A stretch of DNA of 12,712 bases from positions 1 through 12,712 of the forward strand of contig NZ_CAJZFJ010000062.1 of the NCBI RefSeq assembly GCF_915070105.1, in the 5' to 3' direction. The position numbers were made by a program, and so were the translations under genes. Source of the DNA: an uncultured Porphyromonas sp. (GTDB taxonomy: Bacteria > Bacteroidota > Bacteroidia > Bacteroidales > Porphyromonadaceae). A model generated the notes under the pieces. It worked only from the letters and a program-made list of their open reading frames with translations. It did not search any database and had not been told where the DNA came from. Of the stretch, positions 1-6,588 are shown piece by piece (position 1 is the stretch's first letter; each line of letters opens with the position of its first letter).

Positions 1-28
1 AAAACGCAACAAAGCCCCATTTGTTCAT
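1..28 (-). CDS. Possible 5' end of a gene leaving the window
   Basis: On the minus strand an ATG at 28-26 opens a frame reading MNKWGFVAF that is still open at the window edge. Only nine codons are visible, so no family can be named. A weak -7-like box (TATATTCG) lies just upstream, but no properly spaced TTG partner is seen. It is listed because the stop of the preceding remnant and this start are arranged as consecutive minus-strand genes would be. It may equally be chance. Confidence 0.25.
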
Positions 29-79
29 ATCTTCCACGAATATATGCTAAGGCGAGCAACTGCACCTAGACTCTACTCT

Positions 80-250
80 TCATGAAAGGAAACACAAACC
101 AAGCGCATAGCCCTCGAAAGCCCTCCATTTGAACAGCCTCATGCACACCAAGTAATAGGTGGGAATAAGAACGCTAAACAGCAGCAGATAAGGATACCCA
201 AGAGGAAGAAAGGCTGTATCCAAAAGACATATCCCAGCGGGAACAGAGAG
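80..250 (-). pseudogene. Short hydrophobic reading frame, possible 3' remnant of a membrane protein gene
   Basis: Between an in-frame TAG at 253-251 and a TGA at 82-80, the minus strand encodes 56 residues. They contain one strongly hydrophobic stretch (about residues 9-37, including GYPYLLLFSVLIPTYYLV) followed by a basic, aromatic tail (MRLFKWRAFEGY). There is no ATG in a useful position; the only early start would be a TTG at codon 10. The composition looks like a membrane helix and its cytoplasmic end, not random sequence. The frame lies 20 bp downstream of the lipoprotein stop on the same strand. I do not recognise the family. It could be a decayed gene, a small membrane protein with a TTG start, or chance. 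Confidence 0.3.
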
Positions 251-270
251 CTAGAACTAATGCATGACAA

Positions 271-837
271 CTAGCTCTCTCTGTAGACCTCTGCTATAGC
301 CCGCTCTAAATAGTCAAGTGATAGATCTCCGACGATCTGCTGTGGAATCCCCTCTAGGGGGATGAAGAGGAGCATCGGCACACGAGGTACACGACTTCCC
401 CCCTCGGAGAGAGCTGCATCCTCATGCTGCCCCGCACGTAGCCCATAGAGGTCGGCAAGCTCTGGCTCTCGGGCTATATTGACCCCGTAGACACTGATCT
501 TGCTGGCATACCGCTTAGCTATTGCCTCGACCTTGAGGAGCAGACTACGAGAGGCTTCGTCCCTCTCTGAATAGAATAGGATAACAGTGGGATGGAGTCC
601 CTTGAAGACAAACTCATCGGGAGACTCTCTATAGTCGTACACGTGTGCACGCATGTAGGCGGCATCGATCTGGCGTATGGGCTGTGTGCGCTGCTCCACA
701 GATGGATCAGAGGGACTCTGCGCTCTAGCCTGATCGCCCCCCCTAGTCATCGTCTCAGAGGGGCGTGCAGTGCAACTAAGCCCAAGGAGCGAGAGGAAGA
801 GGGTGAAGACGAAAGAAAGGGTAGCTCTTGTCATCAT
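271..837 (-). CDS. Thioredoxin-fold lipoprotein lacking the CxxC active site
   Basis: The protein has 188 residues. The N-terminus (MMTRATLSFVFTLFLSLLGL then SC) is a signal peptide with a relaxed lipobox, with lipidation expected on Cys22. A polar linker (about 25-60) leads to a thioredoxin-like domain (about 76-185): a strand TVILFY, a helix, a strand SVYGVNI, the EPELADLYGLR segment, a cis-proline region VPMLLFIP with Pro154, and a C-terminal GDLSLDYLERAI helix. Where redox-active relatives have WCxxC the sequence reads YSERDEAS, so both catalytic cysteines are absent. The loop before the cis-proline is also longer than usual (AGQHEDAALSEGGSRVPR). It therefore probably does not act as an oxidoreductase; a binding or chaperone-like envelope role is inference. 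Either of two adjacent ATGs could be the start. It has its own promoter, downstream of the peptidase terminator. Confidence 0.75.
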   Translation of the reverse strand: MMTRATLSFVFTLFLSLLGLSCTARPSETMTRGGDQARAQSPSDPSVEQRTQPIRQIDAAYMRAHVYDYRESPDEFVFKGLHPTVILFYSERDEASRSLLLKVEAIAKRYASKISVYGVNIAREPELADLYGLRAGQHEDAALSEGGSRVPRVPMLLFIPLEGIPQQIVGDLSLDYLERAIAEVYRES

Positions 838-877
838 AGGTTACCTGGATTTATCGTTTGTGTGTTCTTTACGCACC

Positions 878-908
878 GAAAGATACGGGTATTTCTTCAC
901 ACACCCAA
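878..908 (-). promoter_or_regulatory. Predicted promoter of the thioredoxin-fold lipoprotein gene
   Basis: On the minus strand TATCTTTC (885-878) matches the Bacteroidota -7 box TAnnTTTG at all but the last base. A TTG (908-906) lies 20 bp upstream, the same spacing seen at the tRNA promoter in this window. The leader would be about 35 nt. Confidence 0.5.
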
Positions 909-927
909 CAAGCTAAGCCCCCAAGGG

Positions 928-969
928 TAAAAAGTATGCCGTGCTTAGGCGAAGCTAAGCACGGCATAC
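928..969 (-). terminator. Intrinsic terminator of the M16 peptidase gene
   Basis: A perfect 15-bp inverted repeat (arms 934-948 and 955-969, GTATGCCGTGCTTAG, loop of 6 nt) is followed on the minus strand by TTTTT (933-929). It lies about 40 bp past the peptidase stop codon and upstream of the lipoprotein promoter, so it insulates the two genes. Confidence 0.88.
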
Positions 970-1010
970 AGGGTCATTCGGAGCTCAATCATACGAGCTC
1001 ACGAGAGGGG

Positions 1011-3866
1011 CTACTTCTTAGCCTCAGCGTCTGTCGAGCGGAACGTAATGATGATACGATCCTTAGAAGAGTAGAGGCTCTGGACGAAGGCCTTCACATC
1101 CTCTGGCTTGATGGAGTTGAGGATAGCATCATAGTTCGAGACGAAGTCAAGACTATGCAGGTAGTAGGTGGAGAGCTGACCGAGCCAGTATCCATTCTTA
1201 CGTAGGCTCTCAGCATGTTCCTTAGCGAGGTTCTTGACAGCCTTGGTGAAGTATTCTTCATTAGGGCCATCCTTAGCGATCTCGTCAAGTCCCTTTAGAG
1301 CGAGGGCATTGAGCTTCTCGGTCTTTGTGGGTTCTGTCTGGAACTGGATGCTGAGCACACGGCGTACCTTGGGGTAGCGAGAGATACCCACGTTCACCCC
1401 TACACCATACGTACCACCCTCATCCTCACGAATGGTCTTCGTGTAGAGCTGATCGAGGACGGACTCTAGGATATCGGAGATTAGGATCTCCTTCTGGTTG
1501 TACTCGCCAGAGGTGGAGAGCATATCGATGACGATACCCGTAGGGGTGGCCATGGCCTTGTTGTATTCCTTGGTATGCGTACCAGCGACAGAAGCCACCT
1601 CACGCTCGGGGAACATCTTATAGGTAACCTTCGTGGAGGGGAGAGAACCGATGTACTGCTCTACGAGAGGACGAAGCTTAGCCTCGTCGATATTCCCCAC
1701 GAAGACGAACTGGAAGCCACGTGCATTCGTGAAGCGACTACGGAAGAGCTGAAGTACACGCTCGTAGTTCACCGACTTGATCTCATCGATCGTCAGTGGG
1801 TAGCGCTCAGGGTTGTGTGGATACAGCAGGCGAGATACAGAGTCTCTCAGGCTGAAGAGTGGGTTAGCCATCGCAGCTTCGATAGCAGCGATGGAACGCT
1901 CCTGCCAAGCCTTGAACGCCTGCTGATCAGCACGACGAGCGGTGAAGTTCAGATAGAGAAGCTGGAACATCGTCTCTAGGTCTTCCTTCGTAGTAGATCC
2001 CGAGACATTGTCCGTCAGAGAGCCTACACTTAGACCAGCAGAGGCAATACGACCTGCTAGAGCCTTTTCTAGGGCAGAGTCATCGAACTTGCCGAGACCG
2101 CCGAGGCTAGAGATATCGTTGAGGACCTTGAGGTCGAGGTTAGTGGGCTTGGTGAGGTTGTAAGTACCACCTGGGCGAGAGCCCGAGAGGAGGATCTCGT
2201 CATCCTTGAAGTCCGTCTTCTTGAGGATGACCTTAGTGCCATTGCTTAGTGTCCAGACCGTAGAGCCAAACTTGCCATTCTTTTCCTCCTTGACGATCTT
2301 ACCCTTCATGGGGAGCTTGTCGATGAGCTTGGTGTTGCTGACCTCTTCCTTGAGGGGCGTGACGGTCTGCTTGATGCCTTCCTCGTACTTAGCCAGAAGC
2401 TCCGACACCGTGGGGAGCTTGACCTCAGGCTTCTTGACGCTGGTCATCATGATCGCCACATTCTCATTCGCCGTAAGCTCCTTGGCTGCACCATTGATCA
2501 TCTCGAGGGTAATCTGTTCGGCGATGCCTGTCATGAGCTTGTAGTAAGCAGGGATGTCTAGGAGGTAGCTGGGGTTGGTGAAGTAGGAAACATACTCATT
2601 AGCCCAAGTGCTGTTCTTGCGCTTGTCACGTTCGTTGTAGAGCTTCTTGATCCCAACGAGGAAGTCCTTCTTGGCACGGTCGTACTCGCTCTTGTTGAAG
2701 CCGAACTGGTGGATACGAGCGATCTCTGCAGTCAGTGCCTTGAGCGCAGGCTCCCAAGCACCTTCCTTGAAGGAAGCACTGAAGGTCGTTGCATCCTTCG
2801 TCTTAGCTACGATGTAGTCTCCTACGCTCATATCGGCCTCGGTGAAGGGAGCATTAGGCTTCTTGACGATGTCAGAGAAGCGCTGGCCGACCATCTGGAC
2901 GATGATGCTCTTCATGTAGTTCTCGAGTGGGCCGATCATGGTAGCACGCAGCTCTGCAGGAGTCACATCTCGCTTGTAGTAGATATTGATCGAGTTCTGC
3001 GTAGCCTCTGGGTCAGCTGCGATACCGACGATGGGGGAGGCGTTGTCCTCCACCTGTGTGTAGACACGCTCGGCAGGATTGACCGGTGCGGGGATGTCGG
3101 CGAAGGTCTTCTTGATCTGTGCCTCTACCTCATCCACGTTGATATCGCCGACGATCACCAGAGCCTGCTGGTCTGGGCGGTACCACTTCTTGTAGTAGTC
3201 TCGGAGCACCTGATAGGGGAAGTTACGGACGACCTCCATCTTGCCGATCGGCATGCGCTCACCGTACTTATTACCGGGGAAGGCGAGCTGTAGGAGGGTC
3301 GTGAGGTTGCGCATGTCGCCACCATCACGGCTACGCCATTCTTCCTCGATGACGCCACGCTCTAGGTCGATCTCCTTATCCTCGAGACTGATGAAGTTAC
3401 TCCAGTCATGGAGGATGAGGATACAGCTATCGACGACGCTCTTGCGTGGTACTGGGATGTCCATCAGGGTATAGACTGTCTCGTCGAAGCTCGTATAGGC
3501 ATTGATGTTACGCCCGAAGCTAGCCCCGATAGACTCTAGGAAGTGGTCGATCCCCTTGCCAGGGAAGTTCTTCGTACCGTTGAAGGCAATGTGCTCCAGG
3601 AAGTGAGCCAGCCCCTGCTGGCTATCCTCCTCCTGCATAGAACCGACACGCTGCACGATGTAGAACTCGGCACGTTCCTTAGGCTCCGCATTATGGCGGA
3701 TGAAGTAGGTCAATCCATTAGGAAGCTTGCCGATACGCACGGCCGTGTCAATAGGTAGTTTATCACCACCCTGAGCCCAAGCCGTCTGAGGAGCAAAGCT
3801 ACCCACAGCAGCCCCTAACACGAGGAGGGCTGACAAGGCGGATAGAATACGATGTTTTAGCCTCAT
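1011..3866 (-). CDS. Secreted M16-family (insulinase/pitrilysin-type) zinc metallopeptidase
   Basis: This 951-residue protein has a Sec signal peptide (about 1-31, ending AWA before QGG). The mature protein shows the long M16 layout with two halves, each built of paired M16 domains. In the first half the inverted zinc motif HFLEH gives His88, Glu91 and His92. The likely third ligand is Glu169 in DLERGVIEEEW, 77 residues after His92, matching the family spacing. Typical flanking words are GLAHFLEHIAFNGT and INAYTSFDETVYTL. An M16 C-type region follows at about 200-380. The second half (about 520-945) has no HxxEH, as expected for the inactive half that closes the chamber. It should act in the periplasm or at the outer membrane on peptides or unfolded proteins; substrates cannot be read from the sequence. 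It is transcribed alone, from a promoter near 3925 to the terminator at 928-969. Confidence 0.93.
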   Translation of the reverse strand: MRLKHRILSALSALLVLGAAVGSFAPQTAWAQGGDKLPIDTAVRIGKLPNGLTYFIRHNAEPKERAEFYIVQRVGSMQEEDSQQGLAHFLEHIAFNGTKNFPGKGIDHFLESIGASFGRNINAYTSFDETVYTLMDIPVPRKSVVDSCILILHDWSNFISLEDKEIDLERGVIEEEWRSRDGGDMRNLTTLLQLAFPGNKYGERMPIGKMEVVRNFPYQVLRDYYKKWYRPDQQALVIVGDINVDEVEAQIKKTFADIPAPVNPAERVYTQVEDNASPIVGIAADPEATQNSINIYYKRDVTPAELRATMIGPLENYMKSIIVQMVGQRFSDIVKKPNAPFTEADMSVGDYIVAKTKDATTFSASFKEGAWEPALKALTAEIARIHQFGFNKSEYDRAKKDFLVGIKKLYNERDKRKNSTWANEYVSYFTNPSYLLDIPAYYKLMTGIAEQITLEMINGAAKELTANENVAIMMTSVKKPEVKLPTVSELLAKYEEGIKQTVTPLKEEVSNTKLIDKLPMKGKIVKEEKNGKFGSTVWTLSNGTKVILKKTDFKDDEILLSGSRPGGTYNLTKPTNLDLKVLNDISSLGGLGKFDDSALEKALAGRIASAGLSVGSLTDNVSGSTTKEDLETMFQLLYLNFTARRADQQAFKAWQERSIAAIEAAMANPLFSLRDSVSRLLYPHNPERYPLTIDEIKSVNYERVLQLFRSRFTNARGFQFVFVGNIDEAKLRPLVEQYIGSLPSTKVTYKMFPEREVASVAGTHTKEYNKAMATPTGIVIDMLSTSGEYNQKEILISDILESVLDQLYTKTIREDEGGTYGVGVNVGISRYPKVRRVLSIQFQTEPTKTEKLNALALKGLDEIAKDGPNEEYFTKAVKNLAKEHAESLRKNGYWLGQLSTYYLHSLDFVSNYDAILNSIKPEDVKAFVQSLYSSKDRIIITFRSTDAEAKK

Positions 3867-3921
3867 TATTGTATGTATTTGAGTTGAATGTTTGCCAAAG
3901 CATACAGCTTAATAACGAGAG

Positions 3922-3929
3922 CAAATATA
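3922..3929 (-). promoter_or_regulatory. Predicted -7 box of the M16 peptidase gene
   Basis: TATATTTG on the minus strand is an exact match to TAnnTTTG and lies about 55 bp before the start codon. No TTG lies at the expected 19-21 bp upstream, so only the -7 element is supported. Confidence 0.45.
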
Positions 3930-4064
3930 GTACAATTATCAATAGGTGATACACCTCCCCAACCTCGATATACAGTAGGGATGACACATGAAATCACCAT
4001 AGTACGAGGGCAAGGTCGTCAAGGAGCATAGGCCGAAGGTAGAAGTATCTATGTCCTAGTCTAG

Positions 4065-4110
4065 ATATGCCAAGTGAATACCTCCTAATATGCCAAGTGA
4101 ATACCTCCTA
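4065..4110 (+). repeat. Perfect 23-bp tandem duplication at the edge of element A
   Basis: Positions 4065-4087 and 4088-4110 are identical 23-mers, each ending in ACCTCCTA. The second copy runs into element A: its CCAAG begins the homology shared with element B, and its last seven bases start the CCTCCTACCTAGGAGG motif. One outer edge of the element has therefore been duplicated. Element B carries only one copy. Confidence 0.85.
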
Positions 4111-4219
4111 CCTAGGAGGGATGAGTATACACGTGTGTACACAACTGTATACCCACGTGTACACAACTGTATACACGCGTGTACACAAGTGCGCTCTAAG
4201 TATCTCCTCTGTAGGGCTC
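4093..4219 (+). repeat. 127-bp repeat element, copy A
   Basis: This segment matches 10875-10749 read on the minus strand, with no length difference: both copies are 127 bp. The order is CCAAG, a motif like CCTCCTACCTAGGAGG (4104-4119), three palindromes with 22-bp period (4125-4186), then CGCTCTAAGTAT (4192-4203), a variable TCC region and TAGGGCTC (4212-4219). The ends are not inverted repeats of each other and there is no coding potential, so it is not a normal insertion sequence or miniature transposon. It is better described as a REP/BIME-like or operator-array element. No known family is recognised. Confidence 0.8.
4125..4186. promoter_or_regulatory. Array of three 18-bp palindromes, 22-bp period, in copy A
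   Basis: Units at 4125-4142, 4147-4164 and 4169-4186 follow GTRTACAC-NN-GTGTAYAC (the second has CCC for CAC in its left arm). The first two 4-bp spacers are both AACT. The left arm is the reverse complement of the right apart from the R/Y position. A 22-bp period is about two helical turns, placing all units on one DNA face, as for binding sites of a dimeric protein. Protein binding is inference. Confidence 0.65.
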
Positions 4220-4813
4220 GCTTCTATGTCTGTTTCTTGGGGATAATACGTAGGATCTCTAGGGGTGGGCTAAGGCTCTCTGGGATACGAAATGATGTCT
4301 ACGAAGATCCAAAGGCAGGAGTGTGTGAGCGAGATCATGCGTCGGCCCTGGATATACAGTAGGGCATTACCCACCTCTCTTCACTCTAAGATTCGGGCTT
4401 CTGACCTCCCCCTGCGAAGTCCCCTCTGCGAAGGTCACAGAACGGGGATATAGAGAGCATTCCGAGAGGTCCATCCTAGGACACTAATATACCCGATAGA
4501 GGACTCGGTATGTCCGTCCCCATCACCTTACATAGGTGACGGAGGCGAACATTATATGTCCGCTCTCCCCTTCTCGGTATGTCCTCTAGCCCCCTCTCGG
4601 AGTACCCGATATAGAGGGCTTTGCACAGTCCGATCGGAGTGTGTCCGGTCAAGACATCCCCACCCTAACTACTCTCCCCCAATCCTAGGCTCTGCATCCG
4701 CTCCAACGAGCTCAATACGGAGCAGAAGAGAGTAGCCTCTACCCCCACTAGGCACACACTCCTCACCCCCTCTGTAGCACGCACAGACTAGGGCTGGGTG
4801 GTCTCTAGGGTTG

Positions 4814-4845
4814 TTTGCCTAAGTGGGCTAATTACATTACTTTTG
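4814..4845 (+). promoter_or_regulatory. Predicted trigger factor promoter
   Basis: TTTG (4814-4817) and TACTTTTG (4838-4845) match the Bacteroidota -33 and -7 boxes with a 20-bp spacer. Transcription would begin near 4852, leaving a leader of about 80 nt before the ATG at 4933. Confidence 0.6.
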
Positions 4846-4932
4846 TACTCAATTTGTTAGGAGAGTTATCTCCAAGCACTACATCAGCGCAACAACTAAA
4901 GTATAGTATACATTAAATAATATAGAAGACGA

Positions 4933-6303
4933 ATGGCTGTATCGATTAAGCAGACCTCAGACGTAGCAGCAGTCATCACCGTATCGGTGAAGGCAGCAGA
5001 CTACCAACCCCAAGTAGAAAAGGAGCTCAAGAGCTATCAGAAGCGTGCTAATATCCCAGGCTTCCGCCCTGGCCATGCTCCACTCGGACTGATCAAGAAG
5101 CAGGTCGGCACTTCGATCAAGGTAGAGGAGATCAACCGCGCTGTCGTCGGTGCTCTCTTCGGATACATCGAGGAGCAGAAGCTCGATGTCCTCGGTAGCC
5201 CCATCCCTGTAGAGAATGAGCCCGAGTATGACTTTGCGACTCAGGAGGACTTCGAGTTCTCGTATGATGTAGCTCTCGCTCCCAAGATCGATGTCAAGCT
5301 CACAAAGAAGGACAAGCTCACCTACTACCGCATCGAGGCTACCAAGCAGATGGAGGATGACCAGATCCAGCGCATGCTGACCAACGCTGGCAAGCAGGTG
5401 GACGCTGACTCCGTAGAGGAGAACGACGTCGTCTACGGACGTATGGTCGAGCTAGAGGCTGGTGAGCCTAAGCAGGGTGGTATCGAGGCTGAAAAGGCGC
5501 TCATCCTCCCCCGCTACGCTAAGGACGAGGCACAGAAGGCTAAGCTCCTAGGTGCTAAGGTCGGTGATACCCTCACCCTAGAGCCATACGCCCTCTATGG
5601 TGGCAACGAAGCTGAGGTAGCTACTCTACTGAGCATCGATAAGGAGGCTGTACCTGCTCTGGCTGGCGTCAGCTTCTCCTATCAGATCCACCGCATCTCT
5701 CGCCGTGAGGCAGCCGAACTAAACGAAGCCTTCTTCGTAGAGGCCTTCGGTGAGGCTAGCGAGATCCGCACCGAAGAAGCCCTTCGTCAGAACATCCGCG
5801 AGAGCTTCGCTGAGCAGTTCGCTACCGAGAGCGACTACAAGTTCATCCGTGACCTCCGTGCCCTCCTCGTAGAGAAGGCTGGCAAGGTAGCCTACGATGA
5901 GGCACTGCTCAAGCGTATCTTCCTCGCACGCAACAAGGATGCTAAGGTCGAAGATCTCGATCGTGATATGCCCAAGATCCTTGAGGACATTACCTTCGAC
6001 CGTATCAAGGGACAGATGCTCGAGGCTGCTGGTGTCAAGATCGAGGAAGAGGATGTACAGAAGTTTGCCCTCATCGTCGCTAAGAACCAGTTCGCCATGT
6101 ACGGCATGACCTCTGTGCCCGATGAAGTCCTAGCGAACTATGCCCAGAGCATGCTCAAGGAGGATCGCTCTCGTGAGAACATCATCGATCGTGTCGCTGA
6201 CTCCAAGCTCGCTGCGATCGCCAAGGAGAAGGTAGCCGTCACCGAGAAGGCCGTCTCTCCCGAGGAGTTCAATGCCCTGATGAGCGAAGGGGCGAACGCC
6301 TAG
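4933..6303 (+). CDS. tig: Trigger factor, ribosome-associated chaperone
   Basis: The protein has 456 residues, slightly longer than the roughly 430 of the E. coli protein. Trigger factor docks at the ribosome exit tunnel and shields nascent chains. The N-terminal ribosome-binding domain (about 1-115) contains the signature IPGFRPGHAP, with GFRPG at residues 43-47. The middle region (about 150-255), where many species have an FKBP-type prolyl isomerase domain, is poorly conserved here: it keeps strands such as VVYGRMVELEAG and a VGDTLTLEPYALYGG turn but no clear FKBP active site. Prolyl isomerase activity is therefore doubtful. The C-terminal half is the helical chaperone cradle (FAEQFATESDYKFIRDLRALLVEKAG and what follows). 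It is probably a single-gene unit, with its own promoter and a hairpin 20 bp past the stop. Confidence 0.94.
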   Translation: MAVSIKQTSDVAAVITVSVKAADYQPQVEKELKSYQKRANIPGFRPGHAPLGLIKKQVGTSIKVEEINRAVVGALFGYIEEQKLDVLGSPIPVENEPEYDFATQEDFEFSYDVALAPKIDVKLTKKDKLTYYRIEATKQMEDDQIQRMLTNAGKQVDADSVEENDVVYGRMVELEAGEPKQGGIEAEKALILPRYAKDEAQKAKLLGAKVGDTLTLEPYALYGGNEAEVATLLSIDKEAVPALAGVSFSYQIHRISRREAAELNEAFFVEAFGEASEIRTEEALRQNIRESFAEQFATESDYKFIRDLRALLVEKAGKVAYDEALLKRIFLARNKDAKVEDLDRDMPKILEDITFDRIKGQMLEAAGVKIEEEDVQKFALIVAKNQFAMYGMTSVPDEVLANYAQSMLKEDRSRENIIDRVADSKLAAIAKEKVAVTEKAVSPEEFNALMSEGANA

Positions 6304-6323
6304 TCCCCCAGCACCATTAGCGT

Positions 6324-6362
6324 AGGTCTCTCCTCCTGGGTATAGCTCTCGGGGAGAGACCT
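6324..6362 (+). terminator. Hairpin after trigger factor, likely terminator
   Basis: AGGTCTCTCC (6324-6333) and its exact complement GGAGAGACCT (6353-6362) form a 10-bp stem shortly after the tig stop. The sequence after it (CCGCATTTC) has only a short T run, so termination may be partial. Confidence 0.5.
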
Positions 6363-6588
6363 CCGCATTTCACCTCTATCCCCCCTTCTCCCCTCCCTGT
6401 AGGTACACACCTAGAGGTAGCCCCCTTGGCTGGAGGATCAGACTAAGGGGGCATCCACGGCCGATATAGCCACTCCCCACAGAGAGCTATGCTGGCTACC
6501 TTGCTCGGGATAAGACAATCCCCCCTTATCTCCCTGCAAGGGCATCCTATCCCTGATAAGTCTTTGAATAAATAAACTACCAAGCGAT

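Larger units (their letters stand above)
3967..4364 (+). repeat. 14-bp direct repeat pair flanking element A
   Basis: GATATACAGTAGGG occurs exactly at 3967-3980 and again at 4351-4364 in the same orientation, with element A between them. The bases beyond the 14-mer differ at both ends. It is too far from the element borders to be a simple target-site duplication. Confidence 0.5.
3867..4932. other. Gene-free interval of about 1 kb between divergent genes
   Basis: No reading frame here has protein-like composition; the only longer one (4090-4362) is read through a repeat element and is not credible. The interval holds the M16 promoter, a 23-bp tandem duplication, the 127-bp element A, an exact 14-bp repeat on both sides of it, and the trigger factor promoter. 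The stretch 4365-4800 contains short degenerate repeats: an exact 12-mer CTCGGTATGTCC at 4504-4515 and 4573-4584, and the word TATGTCC also at 4050-4056 and 4555-4561. It shows no gene or clear RNA. Confidence 0.6.

Noticed and set aside
634..655. GTACACGTGTGCAC-like sequence resembling the element palindromes
   Set aside because: It lies within lipoprotein codons, lacks the flanking conserved blocks, the 22-bp period and correct arms.
2709..3293. 194-codon plus-strand frame opposite the M16 peptidase gene
   Set aside because: It is a shadow of the peptidase codons on the other strand; the peptidase has unmistakable motifs throughout.
4093..4219. Element A as a CRISPR array
   Set aside because: The 22-bp units are separated by only 4 bp, so there are no spacers, and no cas-like gene is present.
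4093..4219. Element A as a classical miniature transposon
   Set aside because: The two ends of the 127-bp segment are not inverted repeats of each other, and no short target duplication was found at both borders.
4090..4362. Plus-strand reading frame of 90 codons between the peptidase and tig genes
   Set aside because: It is read straight through the palindrome array of element A, giving repetitive residues (VYTTVYPRVHNCIHACTQ), with no protein-like pattern beyond it.
6560..6575. ATAAGTCTTTG as a -7 box for the ABC-F gene
   Set aside because: The TA is not at the required distance from TTTG and no TTG is properly spaced; kept only as a possibility.
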